From NCBI GenBank assembly GCA_936432065.2, contig OW386285.2:27149920-27213919 (forward strand): a stretch of DNA of 64,000 bases. Reading direction: 5' to 3'. The number at the start of each line of letters is the position of its first letter. Position 1 is the stretch's first letter. Positions 1-12,103 of this stretch are shown here, in pieces. The translations under genes and the position numbers were made by a program. The notes under the pieces were generated by a model. The model searched no databases. It saw nothing but the letters and a program-made list of their open reading frames with translations, and was not told where the DNA came from. Origin of the DNA: Rutpela maculata (taxonomy: Eukaryota > Arthropoda > Insecta > Coleoptera > Cerambycidae).

Positions 1-822
1 TGGACTGAAAGAAAATAATAGTTATTTTATATAACAAATGGCTAAAATGGTGGGTTTTTTTACAAGTGGGGCGTTTATAGTACGAGCCGAAGGCGAGTGA
101 CATTGTTTTGATTGTTTTGATTCATTGAAACTGTCAAGTAAACGTCATTTCAGGATATGGCGTTACAAAAAAAGTTTTTATAAAACTGAAAAAAGTTTAT
201 ATACAAGATTACTCTTATTTTGGAACTTAGCCCTAAGAATATCAGTCCATCATGTATACTCGTAGGAACAGATATAATTTGACAGCAGATCGAAATGTAT
301 TTTAATTATTCTAAGGCGATCAGCTGTATTCGAATTGATTTACCTTGGAGATGTTTATTTTCTTTGTGAAATGTATGCTAAATACTTCGTGTATAAAGAA
401 CATATTATGATGACCCTAGAATTCCGGTCAACGATCTTGAACTTTTTAAAATTAATTTATTGGCATGTAAAGCTCAGCACGAGTCAACATTATCAATATA
501 AATAGCATTAATAGTATTATTAATAGTGCATACAACAAAAGTATCGATAATTAATTGTTTTGACTCATTTATGAAGATGCGACGACCACACATATTCATT
601 TATTATTACTCCTCACATTTGATAAGGACTTGTTTTACTAAGAAGTAATCAAGTTCAAGTGATAATCAATCAGTAATAACGCATTATAAAATCATTAATC
701 GTATCTTAACTCACATTAGCCACTCGCTGTAACTCACATTAGCCACTTCTAATTTAATTGTGGTAGTTAAGCATAATATGAAATGATTTAAAAATAGACA
801 AAATAATACTGACCAGCGCTGG
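1..822. other. AT-rich sequence, nothing recognised
   Basis: No coding similarity or element boundary was recognised here. The only local structure is an 18-base word, TAACTCACATTAGCCACT, repeated in direct orientation at 707-724 and 730-747. Confidence 0.6.
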
Positions 823-1215
823 TTAGTCTAAGAGCTAGTGAACATTTTTGTTTCATTACTCGAAGTAGGCTAAAAATTTGCCAAAAGGTTGCCATGGGAG
901 TAATGAAAGAACACCCTAAAGTCGTAAAATAGTAGTCGAAATTTTCATTATTGCAAGTTGGTTTAAACTTCGTATTTTGCTTGAATTAAGGTATATGAAC
1001 AACCATACAAATTGTCAGACAAAAATTTCAGGCAGCAGGGGGTGTAAGAACACCTTAAACATGTATTTTTTTTACGTGAAATCTTTATTATTTGCTCCTG
1101 TCTGATAATTGAATATGTTATTCTAGAGATCTTTTTGACCGTATGGCAACCTTTTGGCAAATTTTTAGCCTATTTTTGAGTAATGACGAGAAATGTTCAC
1201 TACCTCTTAGTCTAA
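823..1215. mobile_element. MITE with about 75-bp terminal inverted repeats
   Basis: The two ends are inverted copies of each other over about 75 bp. The left end begins TTAGTCTAAGAGCTAGTGAAC and the right end closes with its near reverse complement. Inside each arm is the shared stretch GCTAAAAATTTGCCAAAAGG (left, from about 870) and its inverse (right, from about 1150). The interior holds no coding sequence of TE type. No convincing target duplication was found, so the superfamily is unassigned. It is a non-autonomous DNA element by structure. Confidence 0.7.
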
Positions 1216-2399
1216 TATCGTGTTTAAAATGTACCTTTTTATAAAATAATTAATTTATCGTATGCGATATCATTAGTGCTTGAATTTTAATGGTAAAATT
1301 TTTTCGACTTGGTAGACATGGTAGCCTACATACAAAGATGTAAATTGGCAGGTTTTAATGGTTAAATACGAATTTATTAATCTCTGGGAACTGTTCAATT
1401 TACACGAATTACGTTACATTGGGCAACACAATTCGAGAAAAAAATTATAGTTGAAATTTAAAAGCACGAGAGGTATTTATATAGAATATTATGGAATAGG
1501 GAATAGGGAATAGGATATGGATATGGGCTACCATGTTAGTGAGGGTAATAATCGTATGTAATATCACTATTGCTTTGTGTTCTATCTATTCTGTCAAAAG
1601 CCCATCTAGCTGTTTTACGATTATAATGATGTTTCTCTCAAATAATGGCGTGCCTTGATTGCCATGTTACTGAGTGAGATAGTCGTTTATAGATACAGAT
1701 ATAAGGCGTTTCTGAAGAAGTTTCTACCAACCTGGGTCTGAAGGACACAACAAAACTGTACATGTTAGGGCGCTAGTCGACCTTCTGCAACGTTAGGCAG
1801 TTTATCCACTCTCAGGGTGGTTCGTTACAACTCATAGATTACGAATTAGGACTTCAATCCTGGAATAGACGGGACGAAAGAACTTATACTTAATTTAAAT
1901 TGCTACTCCGTTATCTTCCAAATTGAATAGGTATATATAAAACAAATCAATTTGCATAACATACATGGTAAGTTTGAGACACATTCCGAGAATGTTTAAT
2001 TTCAACTACATATAGACAGATTAACGTGAGGGTAACAATCTTTTAGCAAAAAAAAAATCAAATTTCCTGCAGAATATGTTTGAGAAGTTTGGTTTGGGGT
2101 TGAAAAAATTGGAATTGGCGTAATGACAAATAATGATAGTAAGGTTCGCTTGAGGCTAGCTTTGAACAATTGTATGATTCATGAAAACTAATCACTTAAA
2201 AATGTTTTTTAAGTAATTTATATGTTATATGAAGTTTTCCAACTTGTGAAAGCGTACTCACGGCGTATAACCTGCTAAGGTACGTGACAATGATTCACTT
2301 CTGAGCGAACTCTATGTATATGTCCGTATCCTCATTTTTAGACTTTGTTGCACTTTACAAAAATTCTTATTATAAAATAATAATCTGCCTTTGGTATTA
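1216..2399. other. unassigned AT-rich sequence
   Basis: Nothing recognised except a short GGAATA simple repeat near 1493-1515. Confidence 0.5.
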
Positions 2400-2890
2400 T
2401 TAAAAACTGGTTCTACTCGACGATTTTCCCCAAAAGTTTTTTTGCTGTGTGAAAACCGCTCTTCAGAATGACTTTTGTTAGCAAAAATTAGAATTTAGTG
2501 CACATCCTAAAAATTTCTATATCGATGAATAGAAAACATATTTTGTGATTAAAAAATTTTCTGTCGTTTTTCGCTGCACACAGAAAATATTCCTTTTTGG
2601 ACCGCTGTGCTGACGAAAAATGCTCTTTTGGAGGATTAAAATTTTTGTCCTCAAATTTTTAACATTTTTTCGAAAAATTTTTCTTTTTCATCGATAGACG
2701 AAAAATGCCTTTCTGTAGGTAATAAAAATTCTTGTGTTTTTTTTTCCGAAAAATTTTTGCTTTTGATCGCCAGACGGAAAACATCCTGGAATAAAACATC
2801 TTTCTAAGACCGAAATTTTTTTTTGAATTCTTCAAATAATTTTCCTTTTTAGTCGACGAAAAATGTCATGAAACGATGTTCTTGCTGCGT
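2400..2890. repeat. diverged minisatellite-like tract
   Basis: Variants of GACGAAAAATG, usually close to a run of Ts and to AAATTTTT, recur at intervals of roughly 90-110 bp (near 2610, 2697, 2773 and 2852). Copies are diverged, so the unit length is approximate. No coding content was seen. Confidence 0.45.
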
Positions 2891-4210
2891 TCTATAACAT
2901 TTTCTCCAGATATCGAACATCAACTTTTTCGAATGAAAATAATTAAAAATATATCACAGCCGTGATTATTTTTATTATTATTATTTTCATTAATTTTAGT
3001 ACTAATGAAATCACATCAACCAGAAATAAATCATACAACTAACATTTCGCTATAAAAAGATGACAGTTTTTAGTTCATGACGATTTATTTTTATTTCTTC
3101 TATTATGTATTATTTTGATTACTGTTTTAGGGCATAAACTTGCTAACGGGAATAATAATAATATAAATGCACTCAGTGTTATGCTGAATTTTTATTTCTG
3201 ATACAGTGGTAAAAATAACCCTAAAATATTTTAACGATAAAAATGTAGTTTACTGTGTTCCAAGCAGTAATATTACCACGATTATGTTTTATTTCATCAT
3301 TTTATAGTGGCAAAATGAAGATTTCCTTTTTAGCGCCCGGATTCCCCTTATGCAAAATATAATATCTACTTCGTGTATAATAAAGATACAGCATATTGCA
3401 AATTAGTTTTGCCATAAATAATTTAAAATTTCCGGCCCTGTTAGCAGCATACGTTTTATCGCACATTTTCATATAGCGTGGTTAAAACAGTTTTATAATA
3501 TCTGGAATAACAAAAATATACAATATCGGAAATTGTACGTATTAGGTTGGCAATAAGAGCAAGCGAGAGCGCGGCAAGCGAGAGCGCGGCAAGCGAGAGC
3601 GAAGCATGCCATCGTGTACATACATGCCTCTTGATGGGTGTGTCCACTCTTTACTGCTAGAGTACTGGTAAACGTCTTTATTGTGGGCGGTCGGTTACTA
3701 GCGCAATGCCAAACGAAGAATTTTCTGAATCTGTGTATTGTGGGCTAATGAAATGCTAGAATATTTTTGTATTCGTCAAGGTAATTATTATTGATACAAG
3801 CATATGATTTTTTCAAAGATTATGAACGTCAAAGAGATATTATAAATATGTTTTCTGAATGCGTAGCCTTAAATAAGGATGTTCCTCAGGGTAGCGTTTT
3901 AGACCCTGTATCTGTTTGTTTCTTAATATATTAAATCTACTTAAAATTTTGTTAGTTACTTGTTTCATTTTGAATATCATGAACCAACTAACTATCGAAA
4001 ACGTGAATAATTTCTGATGTGGACGAGAAGTGACACAAGTTTTGAAGTTTGATCGTAAGCAAGAAATTATTAATAATAATACGATATTTAAGATGCTTAA
4101 CAATACAGTGCTGGGATCGGTAATTATCGATAAGAACTTGGTTTTAATATGAGTATGAACCTTAGATTAAATTATTTTTTTTTGCAATATCTCAACTACC
4201 TCTTGACCGA
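2891..4210. other. unassigned sequence with a short GC-rich tandem repeat
   Basis: The only defined feature is a tandem repeat of about three 15-bp units (GCAAGCGAGAGCGCG) at about 3558-3601, noticeably more GC-rich than its surroundings. The rest shows no TE or gene signature. Confidence 0.5.
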
Positions 4211-4874
4211 TCTTCTTCTTCCAATTTGGTAAGGAAACATTTTTTAAGCTAAGAAACAATAATTTATGTATTACATGACGCTGGCCCGTGGAGGGCACCT
4301 CATGAGCTATACCTGATGATGAATATTTTTTCTCATTTTTTTACGAAACTTAGTGGCGCTTTTGACTAGAAAATCTCATGCAGGAGTCATTTCTACGTAA
4401 AAAAGGTACATTTGATAGAACTTAGATCTTAAAAATTCTTTGAAAACAAGAAATTTGGAAAAGAAAAATTATTTATTGAAAAGTGACGTCTTAGTTCTGT
4501 CATTTACGTACAATTTCATTAGTTTAACATTTTGACAGAACTAAGACGTCACCAAACCTCACTTTTCAATAAATGCAATTTTTCCTTTTCAAATTGGGTT
4601 TGTTTTCAAAGAATTTTTGAAATCTATGTGGCAGTTTTCTCGAAAACGGTTGGAAGTATCAAGTTCCATCAAGTGTACCTTTTTTTACGTAGAAATGAGT
4701 CCTACATGAGACTTTCTAGTCAAAAGTGCCACTACGTTTCGTAAAAAAGAGAGAAAAAAATATTCATCATCAGGTGTACCTCATGAGGCGCCCTCCATGA
4801 GCTAGCATGATGTAATACATAAATTATTGTTTCTTAGATTAAAAAATATTTTCTTACCAAATTGGAAGAAGAAA
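4211..4874. repeat. foldback palindrome, about 300-bp arms
   Basis: The segment reads nearly the same on both strands. The left arm begins TCTTCTTCTTCCAATTTGG and the right arm ends with the inverse at 4853-4872. At the centre, GTGACGTCTTAGTTCTGTC (4484-4502) pairs with GACAGAACTAAGACGTCAC (4534-4552) around a 30-bp loop. Arms are clearly diverged, with several indels, so this is an old foldback element. Open frames inside it on either strand are by-products of the symmetry. Confidence 0.75.
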
Positions 4875-5479
4875 TAATTTTTATCCAAAGAATCTACCCT
4901 TGAACTATTGCCTATTATTATGGTCCACCTTGTATAAGAGAAAATATCAAGTGAATATGGATACATTCATCCTGAAACCCCGATGAAATTTGTTATAAAT
5001 TGACAAAGATCTACAAATTCTTTTGGCGTAAAATTGTAGGTAATTGTGGACGTGACAACGCAGTTGTGCGGCCAATGAAAACGCACCCCTCATTAGGGTA
5101 ACTCTCTAGTTGAAAAGCTCCTTCATGTCAAGTCAAGCATTGAAGAGTAGCCTCCCATTATTATTAAAGCTAAAGTGCATAAGAACAACGCGTGGTCGTT
5201 AAGTGATTTTTCTTGCTACATCTAGAAGCTTTATTTGGCCAAAGTGCGTTTGATTTGTAGATTTCGTGAAGCCAATAATTACTGAATCTGATAGTGAAGT
5301 AATTTTTACACATACTAAACCACTGATCACCACAGTCTATACTCATTTCACCAACCAAATTGGCATCTTCAATGGATAGTTCAAACACTTTAAATCATTA
5401 ATTAATTGATTAATAGTATTATTCTTTAAACATATGCTCATATTAAAAACATGGAAAAATTTTCCATATTTATTTATTT
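4875..5479. other. unassigned sequence
   Basis: No TE protein similarity, inverted repeat or simple repeat of note was recognised. Confidence 0.5.
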
Positions 5480-6110
5480 GAAGTAGAACTGCTCAGACAG
5501 ATGAAAATTAAATAAAGAGGAATTTAACATGCTTCCTTCTGAACTCTTTCTATGTTAGACATGATTTTTATTGTTCGGTCTCCAGACAACTGAAGCGTAG
5601 TTTAGACCTGACAAAAACGTTAAACAGTAGAGTGACAGTTGAAACATCTTCAAAGTGTCTTGAGTTTTTCGTAATGAAATTCAGATTTTTATTGGAATTA
5701 GCTATAATATAATTAATATGAGGGGAGCAACAGTTGGTGTAGAATCCAAATGATTTCTAGATCATTAAATTCAGAACATCTGATAAAGGCTTCTGTACCA
5801 ATAGTAGACGAAAGAGTTATTGAATTGGTTTTCCTTGTGAATGTCTTAGCATTACATTTAGGTATATTTAGGGGCAACCTATTAGCATCTAACCTATTAA
5901 TGTTTGTGAGATCTTGCTGTAATCTGAAATTTACTTAACTAATCGAGGTAAACAGCTTGAGGTCATAAGCATACAGCAGACCATTTCAGGTCTCAATTTT
6001 TTGATAAATATCATTGATAAATTGTCTAAAAAGTAATGGTCCAAGAACTGAGCCCTGCGGTACTTATAAGGATAAAGATAATTCTGACTGGGAGTTTCGT
6101 ACTATGTTAA
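5480..6110 (-). pseudogene. LINE reverse transcriptase relic (CR1/Jockey-like)
   Basis: Read on the minus strand, the sequence decodes in broken frames as the palm and thumb of a non-LTR retrotransposon reverse transcriptase. The first recognisable motif, near 6030-6065, is VPQGSVLGPLLF, followed by FINDI. Next comes LLYAYDLKLF near 5955, where the family normally has the catalytic F/YADD, so one catalytic Asp is changed. Further on come LQQDLTNINRLDANRLPLN and, near 5590, VRSKLR followed by WRPNN, matching the conserved thumb region R-S-x-L-E-Y. Several frameshifts and stops make it non-functional. The 5' part (endonuclease, RT fingers) is absent, the usual 5' truncation of LINE copies. Clade assignment is tentative. 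Confidence 0.85.
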
Positions 6111-6732
6111 AAATTAGTTTTTTTGAATTGTTCGGGTAAATAAATGTGAGGTTATAAAATTAGTAACTACGTATTGATTTGAAAAAGAATATCATGGTAT
6201 CGTATTTTGATGAAAAGAAAACAAATATTTTATATCGGTTTGTACTTGCCGATGAAAAAACAAACAACTTGCAGGCTTTATAAAATCCCTCCGTTTGTTT
6301 TAAATACTGTTAAAACTTCATTTCACATTATGTTGTTTATCGGAACGTGAACAAATCGATTTAAAATTCAATCAGTGTACCATCACGGGTTTGTAGGTTC
6401 AGTTTCATGGAACAATGTAGTCGCAAAATTATTTACACAACTACACTGATTAAGTAAATATTACAGGTACATGTGTTCATGATTTAAATATAAACTTATT
6501 TATTTATTTTATGTGGAATATATCGAAATCACGATAATGCTTTTATGTATTTTGTAATCCAATTAATTTCGCAATGGATTACGGAGTGTTTTAGTAAATT
6601 ATATTTTGATTTGTTTGCGACGAAAGGATTATGTTCATGGCATTGTGTTTTTATTTATTTCGGATATTGCGATTCGGTTTTTTGCCCGTCCTGGTGATGA
6701 TGTTTGTAGAATTTTGGTGGTCATGTTAAGGG
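6111..6732. other. unassigned sequence
   Basis: No recognisable gene or element was seen on either strand. Confidence 0.5.
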
Positions 6733-7017
6733 GTCTACTCACGACCTAACTTGCTGGAGCCAACATTGTTGATACGCTTTGAATATTGCTGGTATTACAG
6801 CAGACCAGATCAATTTTACGAGTTGGCATGGCAATTTTCAAAGTGTACCGAGAAGGTTGGTTGGATCATCTGTAGACCCACTTGCTGAAGCCAACCTTGT
6901 CGGTACGCTCTGAAGATTGATGGAATTCCAGCAGACCAGCTCACTTTTACGAATGAGTTCAAAGCATGCCAACAATGTTGGCTCTATCAAGTTGGATCGT
7001 CTACAGACGATCCAACC
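6733..7017. repeat. two tandem foldback units ending in a perfect palindrome
   Basis: Two units of about 140 bp follow each other. Each starts with a GTCTAC/GTAGAC end, then a form of CTTGCTGnAGCCAAC, then CAGCAGACC, and closes with the inverse of its start. They share a GTAGAC boundary near 6872. The right edge is an exact palindrome at 6991-7016 with arms GTTGGATCGTCT/AGACGATCCAAC. This looks like two abutting small inverted-repeat elements or a tandem duplication of one. Confidence 0.6.
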
Positions 7018-8483
7018 TTATGTAGCGATTTAATAAAACTACACTGACAAAAATTATTAGAAATAATTTAACACACACTTGACTGCCTTTACTCTTTGAA
7101 GCCGTTGCATTGGTCTCTCAACATATTTTTTTTAATAGCAACGCTACTTCTTGTAGCTAATCTACATTAAAAAAAATAGCCAATGTTTTAACTTTAATTT
7201 GGCTTTTCGAACAAGCTTTTTCCTGTAATAATACTCGGAATATGGTGTATTATTTGTTCCAAAATACACACAAAAACAGAAGATATGACCCAATTATAAA
7301 GAAATTTGTAAGTAGATAAGTACAGCGAAAAACGTATTTTAAAAATTTTTGTGATTTTCTCTAATACAAAAAATAAAGAAGCTATTTGAAGAAAAAAAAT
7401 GTTGACAGTTTTAACGAGCGCTCCACTTTTGCTGCACATTTGATGAAAAATTCCATGTCCATATTTTTAATTGTTCGTATTTAATAATCATTAGTGTTTT
7501 GAACTTTATAAGTAAAATTTTGTCGAGGGCATTGCTGCCTAATAATATAAAGACAGTTTATTATCTGATTAGAACTATATTCCAGACACTATATGCACGC
7601 CACTGACTGACTGGTGCAGAGAAGAGTTACTTTTGTATTAAAGTGTTTATCGATATATATTTATTTAGTCCTAATTTTTAATTTAAAAAGAATTTAAAAA
7701 TTAAACTGGTTGTTTAGTTAAGCAGAGAGCCTTTCTGAGAGGTTGAATAAGTTTTACGAATTGTAATTTATAGTGCAGTTTTGATTTCCTGAATTATTAA
7801 CGTTATTACTTTGTGATTACTACCGTAAGTACATTTCGTCCTTATATCTTCCCACAGCAAGCATCTGCTTGTTTTTATATGTAGCCTTGTCATTGATACC
7901 TACATATGTATTAATTGATTTACCTGCTTGTTAGGCATTTCTGTTTAATTCTAGTTACCGCAATGATAACTATTTGGTAACTACGTTTTTAAGCCATCGA
8001 AAGCTATGTTTAACTTACCTCTGTATGAGTTATATTACAACCTTTACAAGTAATAATTTTTGTCTGAAGGATCTTCTTTCCGATTAAATTGTAAGCTAGC
8101 AAACAATTTATGAATTCGAAATAAAAAAGTAAGAAAACGAGCTAATTTGGGTAACCAGCTCGAGAAAAAATTTATAGAACAAATTTTAAAAACACGTATT
8201 TTCAAAGTCATGTTTACAGAAAATCTTTCACGAAATAAGACATGATTACCGAGTGGCTCAGCCGATAAGAACACTCTTGTAACTTTTAAATGGGCGAATG
8301 AATTTTTTTCAAAAGACCCCGCACAAAACAAATGGAAAGTGGGTTTCGGTCGATTTGTCTGAAAATTCAGTATGTTGTAGTTCTCGACTTTTTCGATTTT
8401 CAGGTATGCCTTGTGGCACCAGCTTTTTTCCCGTGACTAAAATGTTACAGCTGTTTTTCCTTAGTGAAACGTATAACAGAACA
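7018..8483. other. unassigned sequence
   Basis: No coding similarity was recognised. A short stretch near 8245-8275 (GAGTGGCTCAGCCGATAAG) resembles a tRNA A box, but a matching B box is not evident, so it is not called as a tRNA or SINE. Confidence 0.45.
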
Positions 8484-9797
8484 CACGACCGTCACATTTA
8501 TATTTGTGCTGTGTATTAATATAAATATGCTAAATAGATTATAAAAAAGTTGATTCTTTGAAGTGAAAAATATGTCCTACAAGATATCAGAGAAAATATT
8601 GGTCGTAATAATACCCATGAATAAAATAAAAAGTGATATAACTGGAAGTATCTGTTTCTTTCTTATTTGAGCCTAATACTTTCGAAATTCAGTTAACTGT
8701 ATTGACTCAAATTACCTTTTTGTGTCTAAATTTTGTTACCGATAACCAGTTTTGTTCATAATTTAAAGGACAATGGTTCTAACGAGATAAATAATATTTA
8801 TGACACCATTGTGAATGAGGTACTGTGAGTTACGCGTGACGGTCGTGAGTGGCATGAGATGGTTGTGAGATTCGTAAAACGGTCGTGTAATTGCTGACTG
8901 AGGTTGTGCCAAATTTTTGAAAATAAAAATAATATTTGAGCGTCAGATCATATGTATTTTGGCTAGTAGGAACCAAATATGAAAAAATATACAAGTTGTC
9001 CCATTTAAAAAATTTGATTTTCATGTCATATGCCTCGAAACCGGAAGTCAGAAGTTGGTTTTTTACATGTATAATTGGAAATTTCATCCCATATCACTAC
9101 ACCAAATTTGAAAAAAATCCATTCAACCATTCAAAAGTTACAATAGTGAAGGGGAGTAATGCCAATGAAATTTCTCATGACCGTCACTAGAGTCTCAAGA
9201 CCATCACACTCAAATTTGTGCCATGTGACGGTCATGAGTGTGACGGTCGTGAGGGCCGCTAGACAAAAATGACTAAGAATTGTATTCACCCTAAGCTATT
9301 ATTAAAGTAAGGTTAGGAGAAGACAATGTACCGGATACCTCAAAATAAAAACGTATTTGGATATTAATAAGTTGATAAATGCTAAAATACACAACATGAC
9401 GGTCTTGAAAGAGAGCACAGGGCCATATATTAGACTTACCATATAAATTATTGGAAATTCAAAATGTTTTGGGAAACAGCACTTGGTTATTGTATCTCAT
9501 ATGATTTCACAACGAAACCTAAATTTCGATGTGTTTCTGAGTCGCTGGTAGTCCTAGCATTCAACTTTTTAACGAATAATGAGCGCTGTGACGGTCGTGA
9601 GTATTAACCAAGTTACGCGACTTTAATAGTTTATATATTAAATTCTAGACTTTAAAACATGAAAGTTGTATCTTGCCAACAAATTTTGGATATTTTGTAA
9701 TAGTTATAGCAGAGATGGACACTAACCATTTCTCTGGTAACAAAATTTCAGCCAGAACAAGTGTCAATCTGTATGGAGTTACGCGTCACGGTCTTGA
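8484..9797. repeat. cluster of the 14-base motif GTGACGGTCGTGAG
   Basis: The motif or close variants occur about ten times in 1.3 kb. Forward copies are at 8836-8849, 8861-8869 (degenerate), 8879-8887 (partial), 9225-9238, 9240-9253, 9396-9408, 9588-9601 and 9785-9797. Inverted copies are at 8484-8495, 9174-9187 and 9193-9207. The outermost forward pair sits in a longer shared context, AGTTACGCGT then the motif, at about 8827 and 9778. Spacing is irregular, so this is not a simple tandem repeat. The motif is GC-rich against an AT-rich background. It could be a set of protein-binding sites within an unrecognised element. No protein is encoded here. Confidence 0.7.
8919..9115 (+). repeat. dispersed repeat, copy 1 (partner at 54786)
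   Basis: About 190 bp is shared in the same orientation with 54786-54990. Common landmarks in order are GTCAGATCATATG, CAAATATG, TTTGATTTTCATGT, TCGAAACCGGAAGTC and ATAATTGGA. Here it lies inside the GTGACGGTCGTGAG cluster, but the 54-kb copy has none of those motifs, so the two features are separable. Confidence 0.75.
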
Positions 9798-11208
9798 GTT
9801 TTAGGAGTCAAAACAGCCAATATTTTATTTTTGTCGTAATTTAGCTGAAGTTTTTTATTATAACAAGGTGCGGTAAGACTCATCTAAGAGAATATTGAAC
9901 ACGGGTTTTTTGACCAGGAAGATACATACTTTATGTAAAAATGTTTTAGCCAATTTGACCGAATATTTTTTGTCACTTGTTATTTTTATATAGATTTCCC
10001 TGCGCCTTCGCCAACATTTTCCAAACTTTAATTTTTACGCTATTTTTATTAAAACAACAAATGTTTTTGGTGCAAAATATTATACGGGGCTATTAGAACG
10101 TATCACAATATAAAATGTATGAAAAAAATCATGAATTCGAAATTTTTTTAATTGTACATTTCTTGAGCTGTATTTCGGAAACTAGACACAGGATCGAGTT
10201 GGGCCCATGAGAGCTTTTGATCAGAAAGTCGAAATCTACAATATATTAAAAATTCAGCCAATTTCACCGGGAGCCACTTCCCATAAGAAACGAGCGGGGT
10301 CCTTTGATACATGATAATTTCAAGATTCTCTGATAACGGGCCTGGCGGTACAGCTTAAATATTCATAACGACGGTGTAATAACAATGTGTGACAATTTAT
10401 TTCATAATTTTTAGCCACCTTTTTTTGAAGGCGGTCAATTTCTTTACGAACAGTTTTTATTTCAAATATTAATAGCTTAACTGCAATGAAACATAACTTC
10501 TCTGAAAATTTGAGCAAGAATTTATCAACGAATTCTCAACGTTGCGTTTTATTCAAACCAGTAATGTCACTCAAGAAATTAATGGTACTACGTAACGCGA
10601 GAGCAATTATAGCCTATTTGCAAACGAATAGTAATAGATTGTCGGCATCAATGCGGAAAATTCTGTATAGATTCAGCATTTTCCTTTGATCGTTTATTTG
10701 CCTGCACTCGGATAAATTACTATCAGAAATACTTCCTTTTTAGTAAGTGGAATGTTAAGAGTTCCCGTAAAGATTAAAACTAAACAAACGCGAGGTAAAT
10801 GAGGGTATTTGTGAAGTATGATATAGCGAGCGTGGAAAAGTGTTTATTAGAGGTAAACGACACATAATTAGAAGATAAATTTCTCATTTTTACGGTACTT
10901 AAATTGAAATTAGTTACAATTCAAAAATATCATGCTAGATAGACAAATTATTTAAATAGCGCTTAATGACTCATGTTCTTCAACAAGGCAGTAACAAATT
11001 ACTTAGATATTATTATTAGATGCCTCGGATGCTCAGACTTGAATTCGCAGACGAACCATATTTGATAATCGTGGAAATGTGCAACTTCTAAATCACATTG
11101 GAATAACGAAGAAGCTATATAAAAGTTAATTTAAGTTTCTTGAATATTACTGTATTACATGCATATTAAATATGTATTCTCGTAGTTTTGTATTTTTACT
11201 TCTTTATA
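9798..11208. other. unassigned AT-rich sequence
   Basis: Overlapping frames at 10320-10517 (minus) and 10486-10689 (plus) show no recognisable domain and are not called as genes. No repeats were noticed. Confidence 0.45.
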
Positions 11209-11284
11209 TACAGGATGTTTTAAAAAACGTAACATTTCTATGGCTGATAGTATATAAAAAACTAGAGTAAAAACCCTTCGTTGG

Positions 11285-11812
11285 TTTGTTGGAACTTTTT
11301 ATACAATTATTGCACACTCTATAGAATACTCTTCCCAATTTTTTGTAAATAATGTTAGTTTTTGGACATTTTCAATTTTAAGATGCCATCTTAGTTAGTG
11401 AAACACTTGTCAGTATAAAAACAATTAAAAAACTACATCCAGTCTATCTGTGTCTTACTATTTCTAAAGTTGTTTGCAATATAATAAAAATTAAGAAAAC
11501 AATTTTTTAAATTTTAAACTATTATTAACTTTTTTATTGACTGATGGATTTTGTTCAAAAACAAAATGGTTATTTTTCTAGCTAACACTCGCTTACTTTA
11601 GAGATTTCAACACAATTCTTAAATTATCGTTCTTACAAGAAACGTTACGGACGGACGGATAAACGGACATTTTGAAAGTTGTTCACAATTCGTTCACTAA
11701 CACAATAATATGAATTTTTTTCTTTACGAGCGACATTTACTATTTTAGAAATGTGCCGATCTAATGCTATAACTCTTCATTTTCGTATTTGCGAAGAGTA
11801 TAATAAGCGAAA
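11285..11812 (-). repeat. family F repeat, copy 1
   Basis: Minus-oriented copy of a family also seen at 18505-18832 plus 20217-20455, at 32720-33215 and at 33706-34150. The family head, at the right here (11773-11812), is a hairpin-forming GCGAAGAGTATAATAAGC-type end. Internally are ACGGACGGACGGATAAACGG (GTCC tract), TTCGTTCACTAACACAAT and the landmark GTTCAAAAACAAAATG. The tail, at the left, has TACTCTTC then TTGTAAATAATGTTAG. The tRNA-like module present in other copies is not recognisable here. Confidence 0.75.
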
Positions 11813-12014
11813 GCTTAATAAACGTCGAGAGATGCTGAACTTGAAATTAATTTTTTTTGCACAATTTTTATTACAAAATGAGAGCTAACAGATATCAGAT
11901 TTAAATAGGGTATAGGTATGTTTAAATTTGGATATATACGATGGAAAAATGTTGCTTTAAATTTTGAAATATTTTTTTACTTCAATTCAATCATGTGGGC
12001 GATCTATACGACTC

Positions 12015-12103
12015 CAATATTATTCAGACTGAATAAACTCTGTTTTTTAAATGACCTGTAGAAAGAAGTCTAAATGGTTCAGGTCTGGCGAACTAGGTGT
12101 CCA
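12015..12103 (-). pseudogene. IS630/mariner-type transposase C-terminal scrap
   Basis: Read on the minus strand from 12103, the sequence gives WTPSSPDLNHLDFF, which matches the conserved block W-P-x-R-S-P-D-L-x-P-L-D-F-F-L-W-G that precedes the end of many insect IS630/Tc1/mariner transposases. The catalytic third acidic residue of this DDE/D family normally lies here (the D of DFF). A stop follows within a few codons and flanking frames are broken. The fragment is short, so it rests on one motif. Confidence 0.55.

Noticed and set aside
8245..8300. tRNA or SINE near GAGTGGCTCAGCCG
   Set aside because: Only an A-box-like stretch; no convincing B box or stems.
9174..9253. CRISPR array from GACGGTC repeats
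   Set aside because: Spacing is irregular, orientation is mixed and the context is eukaryotic mobile DNA.
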